Below are positions 12,760-24,027 of a stretch of DNA of 64,000 nt, piece by piece. The notes beneath the pieces were generated by a model. The model was not told where the DNA came from, searched no databases, and saw nothing but the letters and a program-made list of their open reading frames with translations. Position 1 is the stretch's first letter; each line of letters opens with the position of its first letter. The DNA is from Atherix ibis (taxonomy: Eukaryota > Arthropoda > Insecta > Diptera > Athericidae): NCBI GenBank assembly GCA_958298945.1, contig OY282610.1:41175667-41239666 (forward strand). The letters are read 5' to 3'. A program made the translations under genes and the position numbers.

Positions 12760-12960
12760 ATCAAAAGAGCATAGGACCTCAGTCTTACCAGCTATCATAT
12801 ATTCTTCGAAAACTTGGGTTCTCAGCAAAAGTGATTTCGAACTCTGAGCCGCGTTCGAGCTGAGGATCCTCAGACGAATCTTTGGCTTCATATATGAAGA
12901 TAGACGATTCTGTATCCTATTTGATGATGAGATCGTAAAGCACAATCACCATCACTCGGT
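12760..12960 (+). pseudogene. C-terminal fragment of a LINE reverse transcriptase
   Basis: The plus strand reads EHRTSVLPAIIYSSKTWVLS, then KSDFEL, AAFELRILRRIFGFIYEDRR and FDDEIVK. This matches the thumb region of endonuclease/reverse-transcriptase LINEs (pattern LPVLLYGSETWxLSK...FERKILRRIFGP...NDELY; family knowledge). Everything before and after is missing. A sister fragment lies in inverse orientation at 61.0-61.6 kb. Confidence 0.7.
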
Positions 12961-14310
12961 TTTAACATTTTATAACTATCGTTAGACATAATACCACGGG
13001 TCGCCTAGTCCCATAAAGACTGCGTTCATAGGCTCCTACTTGTAATGAATTCCGCCAGCATAGCTGACTAGATCCAAATAGTTGCATTCAGCATGTTCGT
13101 TTTCCACCATTATTACTTAAATGGCATTCTGTCTAACCTTTACGTCTTTCACTACCACTCGTGCACTCCTTCCATTTATCTCTTATAGCAAGTAGACTCA
13201 GCTGCCAACTCTATCATTCTCAGAATTCAGAAAACTTACTGACCTGTTCACTCTTTCATCACCACTGTTTCTTCTTATGAGCCTCATTCTGTCTTCTTGT
13301 TATGGTAAGTGGCCTTGCTTCTTGTTCTATGTTTATCTATTTATAAATTCGTTTACGATGAGCAGTCTAACATGTAGATCGCTCACCTAGCCTTCAACTC
13401 ACCATAACTTGTGCTTCTTCTAGTCCAGTCCCTGACCAACTCCCTCCACCATAAATACAGCCGTGCTTCCAGTCAGTAACCAGTTACAAGCAGTGGTAGC
13501 ACTCACGATCATGCTATCTCCAACTTCCAGCCCTAAGACTGTACTCGCAATGTAGGTATTAAACCACAGCCACCATATTTTCGCCAAAGGCAACTCATGT
13601 CTCAGATCAGGCTCAGTGTGTTTGAACACCGCGGGACACTCGATCCCCGCGGTACCAGTTTTGTTTAAACAGTACATCGTCGATACTTCCCCTACAAAGA
13701 CCTGCACTAAAAAATCCTTATAAATTTCTTGACTAGGTCCTATCAGGTACCGCGAATTTGCCAAGGCTTAGAGTATTGATAATAGTTTGTTCGCTCTCCC
13801 AGAAGAGGTCCCTGGCAAGTGGGTTGAGCAGTTAAAATATATTATTTAACTTGCCTTATCTGTCGTTTAACATAAAACCACGAGTCGCCTACGACCATAG
13901 CGATTGAGTTACGGTCAATCAACGCATAACCATTACTGGCAGTTTACAGTCAGTAACCAGTTACAAGCTGATTACTCCAACTGTTAGTGCCAAGGCCTAT
14001 GTAAACCTCTACTGTCATAAGCAATGACAGCGCCCGAGATAATTATCAGTATCTCCCACCAGCGATCTGTAGACCGTACCCGCGACATGCTTCCACGCTG
14101 CACCTCCAGGTCCCATGTAATTTCACCGCTCTGGATCGAAGTCCCCATTCTTTTCGAAAAATTCGCACCAGCATGCCAACCAACCCGGCTACGCGCCCCC
14201 TCAGATGTTACAAGTTAGGCCAAAAGTTCAGCCTCTCTCCAACCTTCACTCCAAGGTACCATACATCCCGCGCGTATCGGACCCCGACGAGTGGGTTGAA
14301 CAATTTATCC
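12961..14310. repeat. Unidentified tract with internal duplication
   Basis: Base composition is visibly less AT-rich than the flanks. The 22-bp phrase beginning CAGTCAGTAACCAGTTACAA occurs at about 13472 and 13945. GTGGGTTGAGCAGTT near 13820 recurs as GTGGGTTGAACAATT near 14291. ACCACGGGTCGCCTA near 12992 recurs as ACCACGAGTCGCCTA near 13877. So parts of the tract are repeated about 0.47-0.9 kb apart. A 114-codon minus-strand frame (13420-13764) shows no domain I know. An unidentified retroelement is possible. Confidence 0.5.
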
Positions 14311-14315
14311 AAATA

Positions 14316-14889
14316 CGCGGTCTGTTCAAAAAGTATCACGAATTTTGAATTTCCGCGGGTTACGTATATTAGATTTTCGATTTTTTGTGGCGTTATGATG
14401 GTACTCATGTCTCTCACTTATGCCGATAGGTTCAGCCATTTTGAAGTTCAGTTAATTTTTGACAGCTGCTTTGCTTGCACGTGTTTTGTCTCGTCTTCGA
14501 TTTTTGCCCATTTTCGACCAAGAACAGCATCGCATTAACATTGCTAAGGAGCTGTTGGACTCTGGCCGCGACGATACAAATTTGCTCCAGAGGGTCATAA
14601 CTGGTGACGAATCATAGGTTTATCGTTATGACGTGGAAACCAAAGCTCAATCATCCCAATGGAAGCTGCCGCACGAGCCAAGACCGAAAAAAGTGCGCCA
14701 AGTTCGGTCGAATGTGAAGGTTTTGCTTACAGTTTTGTTCGATTGCAGGGGCGTGGAACATCAAGAGTTCTTGCCATAGGGTAGAACGGTCAATAAGGAA
14801 TATTACCTGTAAGTTATGCGCAAGTTCCGCAAAGCAATCCGCCAGAAATTGGCTTTTCAAAATTCGTGATACTTTTCAAACAGACCTCA
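14316..14889 (+). mobile_element. Miniature family A mariner (A2, 574 bp)
   Basis: Complete ends: CGCGGTCTGTTCAAAAAGTA on the left and the inverse TGAGGTCTGTTTGAAAAGTA on the right, each flanked by TA (14314-14315, 14890-14891). Two internal deletions remove the N-terminal DNA-binding part and everything after the NKEYYL region. The retained middle still shows RVITGDES followed by a stop where the family has Trp. This is a non-autonomous derivative with intact termini. Confidence 0.9.
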
Positions 14890-14891
14890 TA

Positions 14892-16015
14892 GATGAGGAA
14901 GATGCTGCCAATATAGTATAGAGTGTTATTATTTATGGTTCCATGAGGTTAAGGCAAGCCCCGCCAGTCGATTAGACAACGATATTAACCATCCGATTAT
15001 GAAACCGAGAGGTCCGACTCCCGATAAATATTAGTTCAATCATCTTTGAACAAGAAAAATGTATTCCTTTAAAATAACTTAAATTTGGATTTAATTTTTG
15101 TGCATATAACAAAATATAATTTGAATTGAAATATTTTCAGTATCTCTTTGAAGGATATAAAAGCAAAGTTTCTAAATCAAGAATGTCCTTGAAGTATGAG
15201 CTCCAACATATCTCTTATGTCTGTAACAATTTTAAATGCACTATACTCAAATATGGCTGAAATATAAAGAATATGCAAATTACGAATGACATTGTAAAAT
15301 ATCATTGGAAAAATAAAGGACAATTTGTCATGCATGTCAATTAGTATCCTTTAAAATCTTCTCAAATTTGCATATACTCGTACGCTTGCATATGAATATT
15401 TTATACATAAAACAAAGTTTTATCCTTTCGTTATTTTTAGATGAAATAATTTCATTTACTCTTTTCAAAAATATTTTCTTTTAAATACGAACACATTTAT
15501 AAATTTTCTTCCATAACACATTTATGCCATTAAAAAAGTCCAACAATTTTTTCACATAAATTATACATCAGTAAATTCGGCAGACGTAAACTTTTTAAAT
15601 TTTAATCAACAATTTTTCATGAAATTTTTAATTTTCTACTAATTTGTAAATTTTACTTGTCACCAGTGCGCTGATATCTACCTAATAAAAGGTAGATCAA
15701 TTCGGTCCCAATACATTTTTAATAAGCCAAATTTTCCATTCATATATTATGTATAATATAAAATTTGTATTTTATTTCGTACCATTAAAAAATTAAATTT
15801 TGAATTTTAAGAAATTCTTATAAAAAATATTACTCATTAAAGTATTTTGTGGGGTAATTTTTTTTTAATTAAGACTGTTTATAAAGGTAAATTTGAGCAT
15901 TAACGATGAGGGCTTTTTTTTTATTGATTTCTCATTTTCATCACAATTAAATCCAATAAAACAATTAATGAAAAAATTAAAATTGAATAAATTTATGTCG
16001 TAATTAAGTTGCACA
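14892..16015. other. Non-coding AT-rich stretch
   Basis: No gene seen. Long A/T runs only. Confidence 0.5.
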
Positions 16016-16450
16016 TAAATTACGAAAAAATGTGACTTTTCGAATGTGTGTCCAGCTAATTTATCGCAAATAGTTTTGCAATAAATTTTGTAATTTTCTT
16101 AAATTATTGAAGAAAAATTTAAAGAAAATTGAGTTTTTTTTGAATTTTCTAAATTAAAAAAAAAACCACACATAAATATAAAATTTTTTGATTGTGAGTC
16201 GATAATGCAGTTTTAAGGGGTAATTCAGTCGGTTCGAAGCGTCTTATTTTACGAGCAGCATGGTTTTTTTTGCTCAACTGAACAGGCCATTTGAGATAGC
16301 AATTTGTAGAGATTCAAAAGAAATTCTTGGAAATTTGTAGGATTTTCAGAAGAAATTGTCCATCGATGCAAAAAGTGGTAAAGATGCTCGGCCGAAAATA
16401 TTACTACTGCGGAAGATAGTGTGGCTCCGGCCATAACGGCCTGATTTCGT
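16016..16450 (+). pseudogene. N-terminal relic of a DUF4817-type transposase
   Basis: Frames broken by stops give FAQLNRPFEIAICRDSKEI near 16270 and SIDAKSGKDARPKILLLRK near 16357. This matches the NNRPTxxAIRRxVxxFxET...GRPRTART segment at the N-terminus of DD41D-type transposases. The upstream non-coding part (GTCGATAATGCAGT, TCGCAAATAGTTTTGCA) is shared with 38.84-39.46 kb, so the two loci are copies of one old element. Confidence 0.6.
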
Positions 16451-17403
16451 CGTCGGACACATCAATTGGATAACTTCATATTTTCAAAATTTAATGAAAA
16501 CTATATATTTGAATAGAAAAATTTTCTGTATAACATTATGGGTACTTAAGATTTGATATTATTTGGAAAGAAATCTTCTTATGCTGATTAATCTGAGTTC
16601 GATTTCAAATTTCCAAATAAATAAAAATACTAATCAACTTAGATTAAAAACAGAACATAAAACTTTGCTTAATATTTATTTATTAACAATCAACTGATGA
16701 TAAAATTTAATACGAAATACGAGCGAGCACAAATCAACAAGCGTATAAATGAACAATCGAATAAATGTGAAATACATGCGAATAAGGAAAATATACTGAC
16801 GTAAGGGAAAAGGACTTAATAGAATCCATGTACGAGTAGATCAAATTGCCATTTATTCTCCTGACATATTCGGAGCAGAACAGCACAGCCTAATTGAAAA
16901 TAATCAAAGCGTAATTGGACGCTTGAAGCATACGAGCCAAATTAGTTCCATTTTAATATACCATATATCTATCCATGCTGCACTGAAGCTTAAGAAAATC
17001 AATACTCAACGGTGAAAATGTTTTACACGAGATTCTATTCAAACAGAAAGTGGGACACGACTGCTAGACCAGAAAGAATTAAAGTTCTCCTACACGAGTA
17101 TGGATGTATGAAAATTTTTGAAATGTATTTGTTCAATTATCACTGTAACATCATAAAAAAAATTAGTAAATGCTTATCAAGATAACAGTTTGAAAATCAA
17201 TGCCCATAAAAGTTATATTTAATGTATACAACACCTACAAGCAATGCGATAAGTTTGATATTTAGACACGTAGCCTCGTAATCAATCAACTGACCATCTG
17301 CTTCATAGCCACCCATTTGAAAATTATCCTGTTTACATGGAATTACATAATTTGAATTGTGGCATTACTGAGTATGATCTGGCAATACTACTACTTATAG
17401 GAC
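16451..17403. other. Non-coding AT-rich stretch
   Basis: No gene or repeat recognised. Confidence 0.45.
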
Positions 17404-17550
17404 AGTCTCTTCTAAATGTGCAGTACAAGTTTGAACAGCATCCGGTAGCTACGTGACCGTCTAGACCGTGATAAGTGACGCTCGATTTTTATAGTTCATT
17501 ATGAAAAATAGAACAGAAAAATTTCCAGTAGCGGTCCACCATCATATTTT
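17404..17550 (-). repeat. Solitary diverged monomer of the 151-bp satellite
   Basis: Read on the minus strand, the order is ACTATAAAAATCGAGCGTCA, then GTCACGTAGCTACCGGATG, then CAAACTTGTA. This is the same order as the satellite at 62-64 kb (ACTATAAAAGCCC, GTCACGTTGCCACCGGATG, GAAACTTGTATTGAACG). By eye roughly two thirds of bases agree over about 105 bp, with weaker similarity beyond 17510. Confidence 0.75.
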
Positions 17551-17885
17551 GTGTGAAGATTGGTGAATTTGTGAGTTTTGGCCAGAGCATATTAGAAGCA
17601 TTGTCTACTAAGAGCAAACATTTCCAGAAGGATTAGACGATAAACTCCACTCAGACAGCCATTCAATATAAGAAACATGAAAATATATAATGCGTGAATG
17701 CTCTTGCGAGGCCAAGAAGTACCGGAAAGGCTAAGAATTCGTCAACCACACCTGCTTTAAACTCCAAGAGTGCTTTACAAAATGGTGAATAAAGGTAAAT
17801 GAGGGGGGAAATTTACAGTTACTTTGGGTACCCTGCCATGAACCGTCTATCCCACTGTTGCTTAATAGCCGCATACGAGTTGTGG

Positions 17886-18045
17886 CAGAAAACAAAAAGC
17901 AATCTGGCAACAATGCAGAGTTTCCATTCACATATATTATACGTTAGTCCCTCTCACACGTGCAGTATAAATTCGTTCGGTAACTACGCCATCACCCTAT
18001 AGAGCGTGATACTCGTAAGTAAAGTTGTGTTTTAGCAATGCGTTA
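17886..18045 (-). repeat. Second solitary satellite monomer
   Basis: The plus strand reads AGCAATCTGGCAACAATGCA, then TTAGTCCCTCTCACACGTGC and GTATAAATTCGTTCGGTAAC. This aligns over a whole monomer with the inverse of the 62-64 kb satellite (AGCGATCTGGCAACACTGTG, TTAGTCCCTCGTAGACGTTC, ATACAAGTTTCAAACCCATC). It is divergent and not in tandem. The 335 bp between it and the other solitary copy holds no clear monomer. Confidence 0.75.
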
Positions 18046-18129
18046 CAGTAAATGGAACAGATATGCTACAATAAAACGTATGCTCTTTAAAACAATTTTT
18101 TTTTATTATTTAAAATTAATGTAAAAAAA

Positions 18130-18310
18130 TTAGTTGTAAACTGATCTAAAAAAAACACCTTGTATAACAATATATATTGACAAGTATATGCATCCACCAT
18201 TTTGTTTCTACAAAAAAAAATTTCAATAAGTTTCCATTTTTGATATTTGATTAGTTAGAGGTGATTTTGAAACAACTCTATGTCACGACGCCATCTTCTT
18301 TATATAGAAA
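18130..18310. repeat. Dispersed repeat shared with 24.93-25.15 kb
   Basis: GTAAACTGATCTAAAAAAAACACC followed by TGCATCCACCATTTTGTTTC and GTTAGAGGTGATTTTGAAAC appears in inverse orientation at 25150-24930. The AACACC...TGTATA part looks like a Tc1/mariner terminus. The shared sequence continues well outside it, so both loci share more than one transposon end. Confidence 0.7.
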
Positions 18311-19462
18311 ATTTCTTATGAAGAGCATACGTTTTTGCGTATCATACAGCCTCTTCCTAGAGAGGCTTTCAAAATCAAGAACTGATTTAAATGTGGAATG
18401 AGTAGGAATTTCTGCGCCTCCGGGAGAAACTGTCCACCAAATTCTTTTATAAATAAATCTCTGAAAAAAAAAGTGATCGGACATTGAATACATTTCGATA
18501 CTCGATCATGATAGTATCATGGACCATGCAGACCTAAATTTCTCTTCATATTTAAACATTAAAAAATATTAGTAAATTTTTAAAGTTTTAAAAATTGTTG
18601 AATTTCTGTTACGAGTTTGAGTTGGAAAAAAAAGTTTCCTATGGTTCGCTCAGTCCTTAATCTACGTCAACAAGTTTTTTTCCTTAAAAACGAATTTCTA
18701 CTGTTCCACAGTCTCCCTATTTATCTGACCACAGTATGTATGAATTTTACTTTATTGAAGTATATTAAAAAAAAATACTTAAAACAATGTCATCTTAGCA
18801 GTGTTGACAGTTGTAGTCTTCCAGCATTGCCAAAAAAGAAGTAGCAACGCATATGGTGATGTTAATGCTGCCCAAAAGATCTAGTATATTGTCAAGGGGG
18901 GAAAGTTATGTATAAAAATAAAATAATATTGTTGGTGGTGTAAAGCATTTTTAGAGACCGACAAGCAGTGGCAGACTATTTTTGAAAATATGGAATGAGT
19001 GAAATAAATGGACAGTAGCACCTAAATTAAGAATCCACTAATGTGGGCCTTTAACACAGGGAGTCTTCTCTGTTTTGGTTGTTTTTGTTTGTTTTTTTTC
19101 TTTCAATTTTAGTATTTTTTATTTGATTTTGCAAAAATTCTTTAATACAACCTATTACAATTATTATCAGCAAAAAAAATTTACAATTGGCAAAGTCATA
19201 CAATAAACAAAAACTGTACTAAAAGGATCAGGGTGAAAGAACGTAATGTTCACTGAGTTTTGTAGTACTAGAAGTAGTTAGAAATACGAGTATAACTAAA
19301 AAATAACATTTTAATGCCCGTTTTTTTTTTGTTGAGGTCTTTAATAATATTTTTTAATATTTAACAGTAAAAAAAATATACTAAAACAATAAAAAAAATT
19401 AATTTATTTAAATTGCTTCCCTTTTAACAGTAGTAGAGGGGTAGTTTGTAGTACTAGAAGTA
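18311..19462. other. Non-coding stretch
   Basis: No recognised gene. A 71-codon minus-strand frame (18278-18493) and a 75-codon plus-strand frame (18617-18844) lack domains. The rest is AT-rich. Confidence 0.45.
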
Positions 19463-20753
19463 AAGGGTTTTCGAATAAGAGTGATATGATTTATTTTCAA
19501 CAAAAAAAAACACACTCTAATTGTTAAGGAAGTTCAAATGTTTTTTTATTTATTGTGAAGTACAATCGATACAATTAAGTTCTGAATAAAACGTTATTCA
19601 AATGGCCTCCACGACTTCTTTTGCAGGAACGAATTCGATGAACCCAATTTTCGAGCACTTTTTCCACTAAATCAAGTCGTATGTTATGAATAACATTATT
19701 AACTTCTAAAGCTTGAAGAGAGTCTGGTTTATTGTTAAATACCAATAACTTCAAATAACCCCACAAGAAATAGTCTAATGGTATTAAATCATAACTTCTT
19801 GGAGGCCATTCAGTGTCACAATTTCTTGAAATAATCGAATCTCCAAACTTTTCTCGCAATAATTCGGTTATTGCACGTGCTGTGTGGCACGTAGCCCCGT
19901 CTTATTAGAACCAGATGTTGTTAATATCAACTTCTTCCAATTCCGGTCATAAAAAGTTGGTTATCATCGATCTATACCGCTCTCCATTGATAGTAACGGT
20001 GTTACCAGCTTCATTTCGAAAGAAGTACAGACCGATGATTCCACCAGACCAAAAGCCACACCAAACTGTCAATTTAGGTGAATAATTTGTCGATTTTCTT
20101 CGCACCAGAATCGACAGTTTTGTTTATTTACCGCATCACTCAGATGAAAGTAAGCCTCATCGGAGAAGATGATTTTCTTAAAAAAATCGTTATCGTTTTC
20201 AAGTTGTTCCAAGACAAAATCAGCAAATTCACGACGTTTACGGTGGTCCAATGGCTTCAGTTTTTGAGTGATAACAATTTTATACGGATGCAAGCCCAAA
20301 TCCTTTTCCAAAATCCGCCAGGTTGTGGTTTGAGACAGTCCCAATTCTTGAGAACGTCTTGGAATCGACAAATTGCGGTCTTCAACAACACTTGCCTGAA
20401 CGGCAGCAATATTTTCATTACTTCGAGCGGTTCTTTGTCTTATTGGCACTTGAACATTATGTAAAGAAAATGAACGCTCGAAATTTTTAACAATTCGACG
20501 AATAGCGAGCACAGTTGGACGATTATAACGACCATAAAATGGCAAAAGCGCATGGAAAGTTGCAATTGAAGAACGATTATTTTGATAATAAAATTGAATA
20601 ATTTGTAAACGTTGTTCTTGAGTATATCACTCCACGATGAAATTGTAAACATTACTGAATACAACGAAAAAAAATGACAGATCCATTATATTCAGTAATG
20701 AACAAATGGCCAAAAAGTCACTTAGAAATTATATCACTCTTATTGGAAAACCC
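19463..20753 (-). mobile_element. DD41D element, copy D1
   Basis: About 1.29 kb with matching ends. The left end reads AGGGTTTTCGAATAAGAGTG and the right end, inverted, reads AGGGTTTTCCAATAAGAGTG. TA follows the right end at 20754-20755 and TA stands at 19461-19462 on the left. The body is very similar to the copy at 32 kb. The spacing of the last two catalytic aspartates identifies a DD41D element of the rosa/Visitor sort (family knowledge; the group name is from memory). Confidence 0.85.
19575..20635 (-). pseudogene. Broken DD41D transposase of D1
   Basis: The N-terminal part (DUF4817-like) continues into RTARSNENIAAVQASV, LGLSQTTTWRILEKDLGLH, the first catalytic motif IIFSDEAYFHL and NKQNCRFWCEEN, then ends at a frameshift near 20068. 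The second half resumes with VWCGFWSGGI, then a second motif reading WF**DGA, where two Gln codons have become TAA, then RSYDLIPLDYFLWGYLK with the third Asp, and RGGHLNNVLFRT at the end. The start codon is GTG instead of ATG and codon 3 is TGA. A 19-nt deletion near 20060 is shared with the 32-kb copy. Confidence 0.85.
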
Positions 20754-20755
20754 TA

Positions 20756-21089
20756 TAGTTAGAAACATAACCAAAAAAATAGCCGTTTCAACCTTGTTTT
20801 TTTTTCGAATGGCTACAATTAACTCAAATTTCTCCCCTCTGCCCCCCCCCCCCCTTTCCTTTCTTAACCATCAATTCTGATAAAATTATTATTTTTGTAA
20901 TTGTTAATATTTCTTTCGCATAGCTTTAATAATACCAACTTAATAAAAATATTTGTACAAGTGGTTATAAAATAATCACTATTATTTTTATCAGTTTTTT
21001 TAAAATTTAAGTTTATAGTAAATGGTTTTTTACATTAGAGGCGCTCAATATTTAAAATTAAATAAAAAAGTTGTGAAAATATTTATTGT
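20756..21089. other. Non-coding stretch with a C13 run
   Basis: AT-rich apart from 13 consecutive C at 20842-20854. No gene seen. Confidence 0.5.
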
Positions 21090-21660
21090 AGATTTTTTAT
21101 TTCTACAAACGAAGCCGTGACAAAAAAAGCATTGTTAAAATGGCTTTCACGGTTTCGTTTGTAAGAAGTGATCCGATATGTATAATTTTGGATAACTATT
21201 CGGCATAAATCAGGCTGAATCTCGTAAATGGATTGAACGACGTTGTTGTCAATCGATTTATTAATTTAAAATATTGACTTAACGTAGCTCCATAAAGAAA
21301 AGTTTAAAGATGTTAAATCGGACGATCTAGCATGTTTCAAAATAGCGGGACGTAACAACTTCATCTTCAACAAGTCCCCTATTTTAACTGTCGTGTGGTA
21401 AGTGGTGCCATTCTGTTGGGACTGGATATTATCTAGGGACAAAAAAAACGGCTATCCTCACTCGATACCTCACGCCATTAAGAGCTACCGTTGCTCGCGC
21501 CACCTTTATTTCGAAAGCACTAGGGGCTCGGTAATGCCACCCGACCAAAAGTCACACCTGAAAATTTCTCTGTATGCAACTGATGTGGTTACTTTTCATC
21601 TCAGATCTGACAATTTTGCTTATTTACATTGTCATTCAAACTAAATCAAAATGATTCAAG
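21090..21660 (-). pseudogene. C-terminal two thirds of a DUF4817-type transposase
   Basis: Minus-strand reading gives NKQNCQI near 21610, then a segment like VTFGRVALPSP, a VRYRVRIA block near 21460, and a C-terminal SYKRNRESHFNNAFFVTASF near 21110. These correspond to the NKQNC, VTVWCG, GERYRxMI and CKRSRGGHLNNVLF blocks of the DD41D copies, but the sequence is far more decayed. It is an older relative. Confidence 0.6.
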
Positions 21661-21719
21661 CTAAGTAGTATTCCTAAATATGCTCAGAAAAATAGTTATT
21701 CGCGTCTGATCGGACATTA

Positions 21720-22070
21720 CTGATACTTGGATGCCTCACAATTACAACGCCCACTATAACACGGCTATCATCGTCAAGGAGTTTTTGCCAAACAAATGAA
21801 TTTATATAATTTACTAGTAAATTACTATATTTTGGGTCCATGTGACTTCTTTCTGAACCCCCCCCCCCCCCCCCCCCCCCAATTAAAACGGTAGTTTCTT
21901 TCTGTCCCCCAAAATTAAGAAATACAGTCATCTGAATACGGTCGATAACATTTTAAAGAGTGTAACCAAGGAGCTGACGGTGAGTCCAGTTAAAGCCTTT
22001 AAGTACTCCGAACAACACCTCCGCTGATGTATAGCTACCCAAGGAATTTTTTTTTGAAGGGGATAACATC
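21720..22070 (+). pseudogene. C-terminal relic of a DD34D mariner with poly-C expansion
   Basis: The plus strand reads DNYNAHYNTAIIVKEFLPNK (second catalytic motif), GPCDFFLNP (third, Asp kept), then 23 C at 21858-21880 where the family has FPKL, then TVDNILKSVTKELTVSPVKA, EQHLRCCIATQG and FFEGDNI. The order matches the end of DD34D mariners. Similar fragments lie at 43.6 and 47.5 kb (family F). Confidence 0.7.
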
Positions 22071-23598
22071 TCATTACTTTCTTGGAACATCTCGTAACGC
22101 TTATACTATGATAATAATGTTACCAGAAAGCATTTATCATGATAGAGAGAAATTGATTCATTAGCGACATCTATGAACTATTGCCCGCAAATTGAATACA
22201 TTTCAAATTTAAGACTATACTTCGCCTAACAACAAAAAAAAGATTTGCAGCTAGATAGAAAAAATAAGTCGCCGTGAACCATCCAAAAGAAAAGCTGCTT
22301 TTCATCTGGAAATATTGGAGAGAAACAACACAACTCCGCAATAGGTTTTATATCAAAACGGAACGATACTGGATATTGCCTAAAAACGGAACAATACTGG
22401 ATATTGCCGGATATTTGTTATTGATAATAAACAAAATTCAAATATAAAATATTTTTAATTTTAATAATAGCAATAACAAAAAATAATATAAAAAAGCCTT
22501 AAACTTCTAATTAAGTTAGATTGCTGATAAATTTGTATATGAAATATTAATTTGGAAAAATATAAGAGCAAAAAAAAAATTGTTGACTTATTAATCTAAA
22601 TTATAAATATTCTCATAATAAAAAGGCTAAAGATCACAAATGCAAGTGCAGCGGATTAATTATTGCAATTTTAAGACCTCAGAGAGCTTTATGATAACCT
22701 AATTAGTTTCAATATGATCTTCTCATAATTATCTGTCCATATTAAAAACTTGCTTTATTATTAATAATCTTAGCTAATATTATTTTTTTTTAAATAGTTT
22801 ATAGTAATTTTCAATGAATGATAAGACCTTCTGCCTTGGCACTAATAATACTACAATATTTTTAAAACGAATGTGTTTTTAACTTTAAAAAAAATTTTAA
22901 TTATAACAATGCAATATGAAGAATGTTTGTTGTTCGATAAACTAATAACAATTTCCGAAGTCGCAAACTATTATTAATATTTAAATACAATCGAATGCAA
23001 AAATATTTTAATTTTCACTTGTTTAAATATGGAAAATACTATGATTTAATTACACAATTCAATGGATGCTGTAAAAGGTACAGAATTTTCTTCTTTGTTT
23101 TTTAAAACTAAAGTCAATAAGTTGTCGCTATTTATTTTTGCAAATGATAAACCCTTTCTACGAGTATAATAAAAAAAATTACTCATCACAAATCAATGAA
23201 AAATAAATAAGACTAACATATATAAGTAAATATGATAATACGAGCTAGTAAATAATTAAATTTGAAATGAAATCATTTATTTTCTTGACATCAAATGAAA
23301 ATAATAAAACTAATGGAAAAGAGCTTTGACAAAAAACAATAATAATAGCGATTTTTTAAAATAAAAATAACATAATAAATACATAAATAAAAATAGGATA
23401 TAAATAATGCTATAAAAGATTTGGAAAATAATAAAACTCCTTAAAACTGAATATCTGAAAAGAATAAACTCTTCAATGTTGGCGGCTTATTTGAATGATA
23501 AATTTCACAACAATCGATTCTGAGTAATTAATGGAGAGATAGTTTGACGGGTGAGGCTCTATAATGTCCTGTGCTTATTGATATTCTGAAATTAACCA
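22071..23598. other. Non-coding AT-rich stretch
   Basis: No gene seen. A 26-bp phrase starting AAAACGGAACGATACTGGAT at 22355 is repeated at 22383 (28-bp step). The rest is AT-rich. Confidence 0.5.
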
Positions 23599-23600
23599 GG

Positions 23601-23854
23601 CTGACAAACAAATTGGCACAGATTCCTTTTTACACATTGGGCAAACAGCGGCAAAGCAGTCCACTCAATTATGGGCACAGAATCCGGAGTGGGCATACTG
23701 CACTTGTCAGCTTGTGCAGTATGCCCATCCGGAGTGGGCATACTGCACAAGCTGACAAACAAAATGGCACAGATTCCTTTTTACACATTGGGCAAACAGC
23801 GGCAAAAACAGTCCACTCAATAAATTCACAGAATCCGGAGTGGGCATACTGCAC
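23601..23854. repeat. Direct repeat with an embedded near-perfect palindrome
   Basis: A segment of about 103 bp beginning CTGACAAACAAATTGGCACA at 23601 recurs at 23752 (step 151 bp). Between them is an inverted repeat: 24-bp arms at 23704-23727 and 23735-23758 match perfectly around the 7-base loop TCCGGAG. Composition is clearly more GC-rich than the surroundings. It does not resemble the 151-bp satellite despite the equal step. Confidence 0.9.
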
Positions 23855-23932
23855 GTACCCATTATTACCTCTTTGGGTTAAATAACCTCGCCCTTCATGG
23901 CATTCTAGCGGCGTCCAACTAACTATATCTTA

Positions 23933-24025
23933 TATCCTAAATTAATATAACATAACCTAAAATTTCTTTTTGAAAAGGCCACAAAAAGAAATTTTAGGTT
24001 AAGTTAAATATATTAATTTAGGATA
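23933..24025. repeat. Imperfect palindrome, arms of about 40 bp, 9-base loop
   Basis: The left arm 23933-23972 (TATCCTAAATTAATATAACA onward) is mirrored at 23982-24025 (ending ATTAATTTAGGATA) around AAAAGGCCA, with a few small indels. It abuts the TA target site of the mariner copy that starts at 24028. Confidence 0.85.
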
Positions 24026-24027
24026 TA

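Noticed and set aside
13420..13764. 114-codon minus-strand frame as a possible gene
   Set aside because: No motif, and it overlaps repeated phrases that recur out of frame nearby.
12961..14310. A pair of LTRs around a retrovirus-like element
   Set aside because: No integrase, protease or reverse transcriptase, no clean TG...CA ends, and only short phrases are shared.
23601..23854. Direct repeats with a 151-bp step as part of the 151-bp satellite
   Set aside because: The sequences do not align with the satellite; the equal step is a coincidence.
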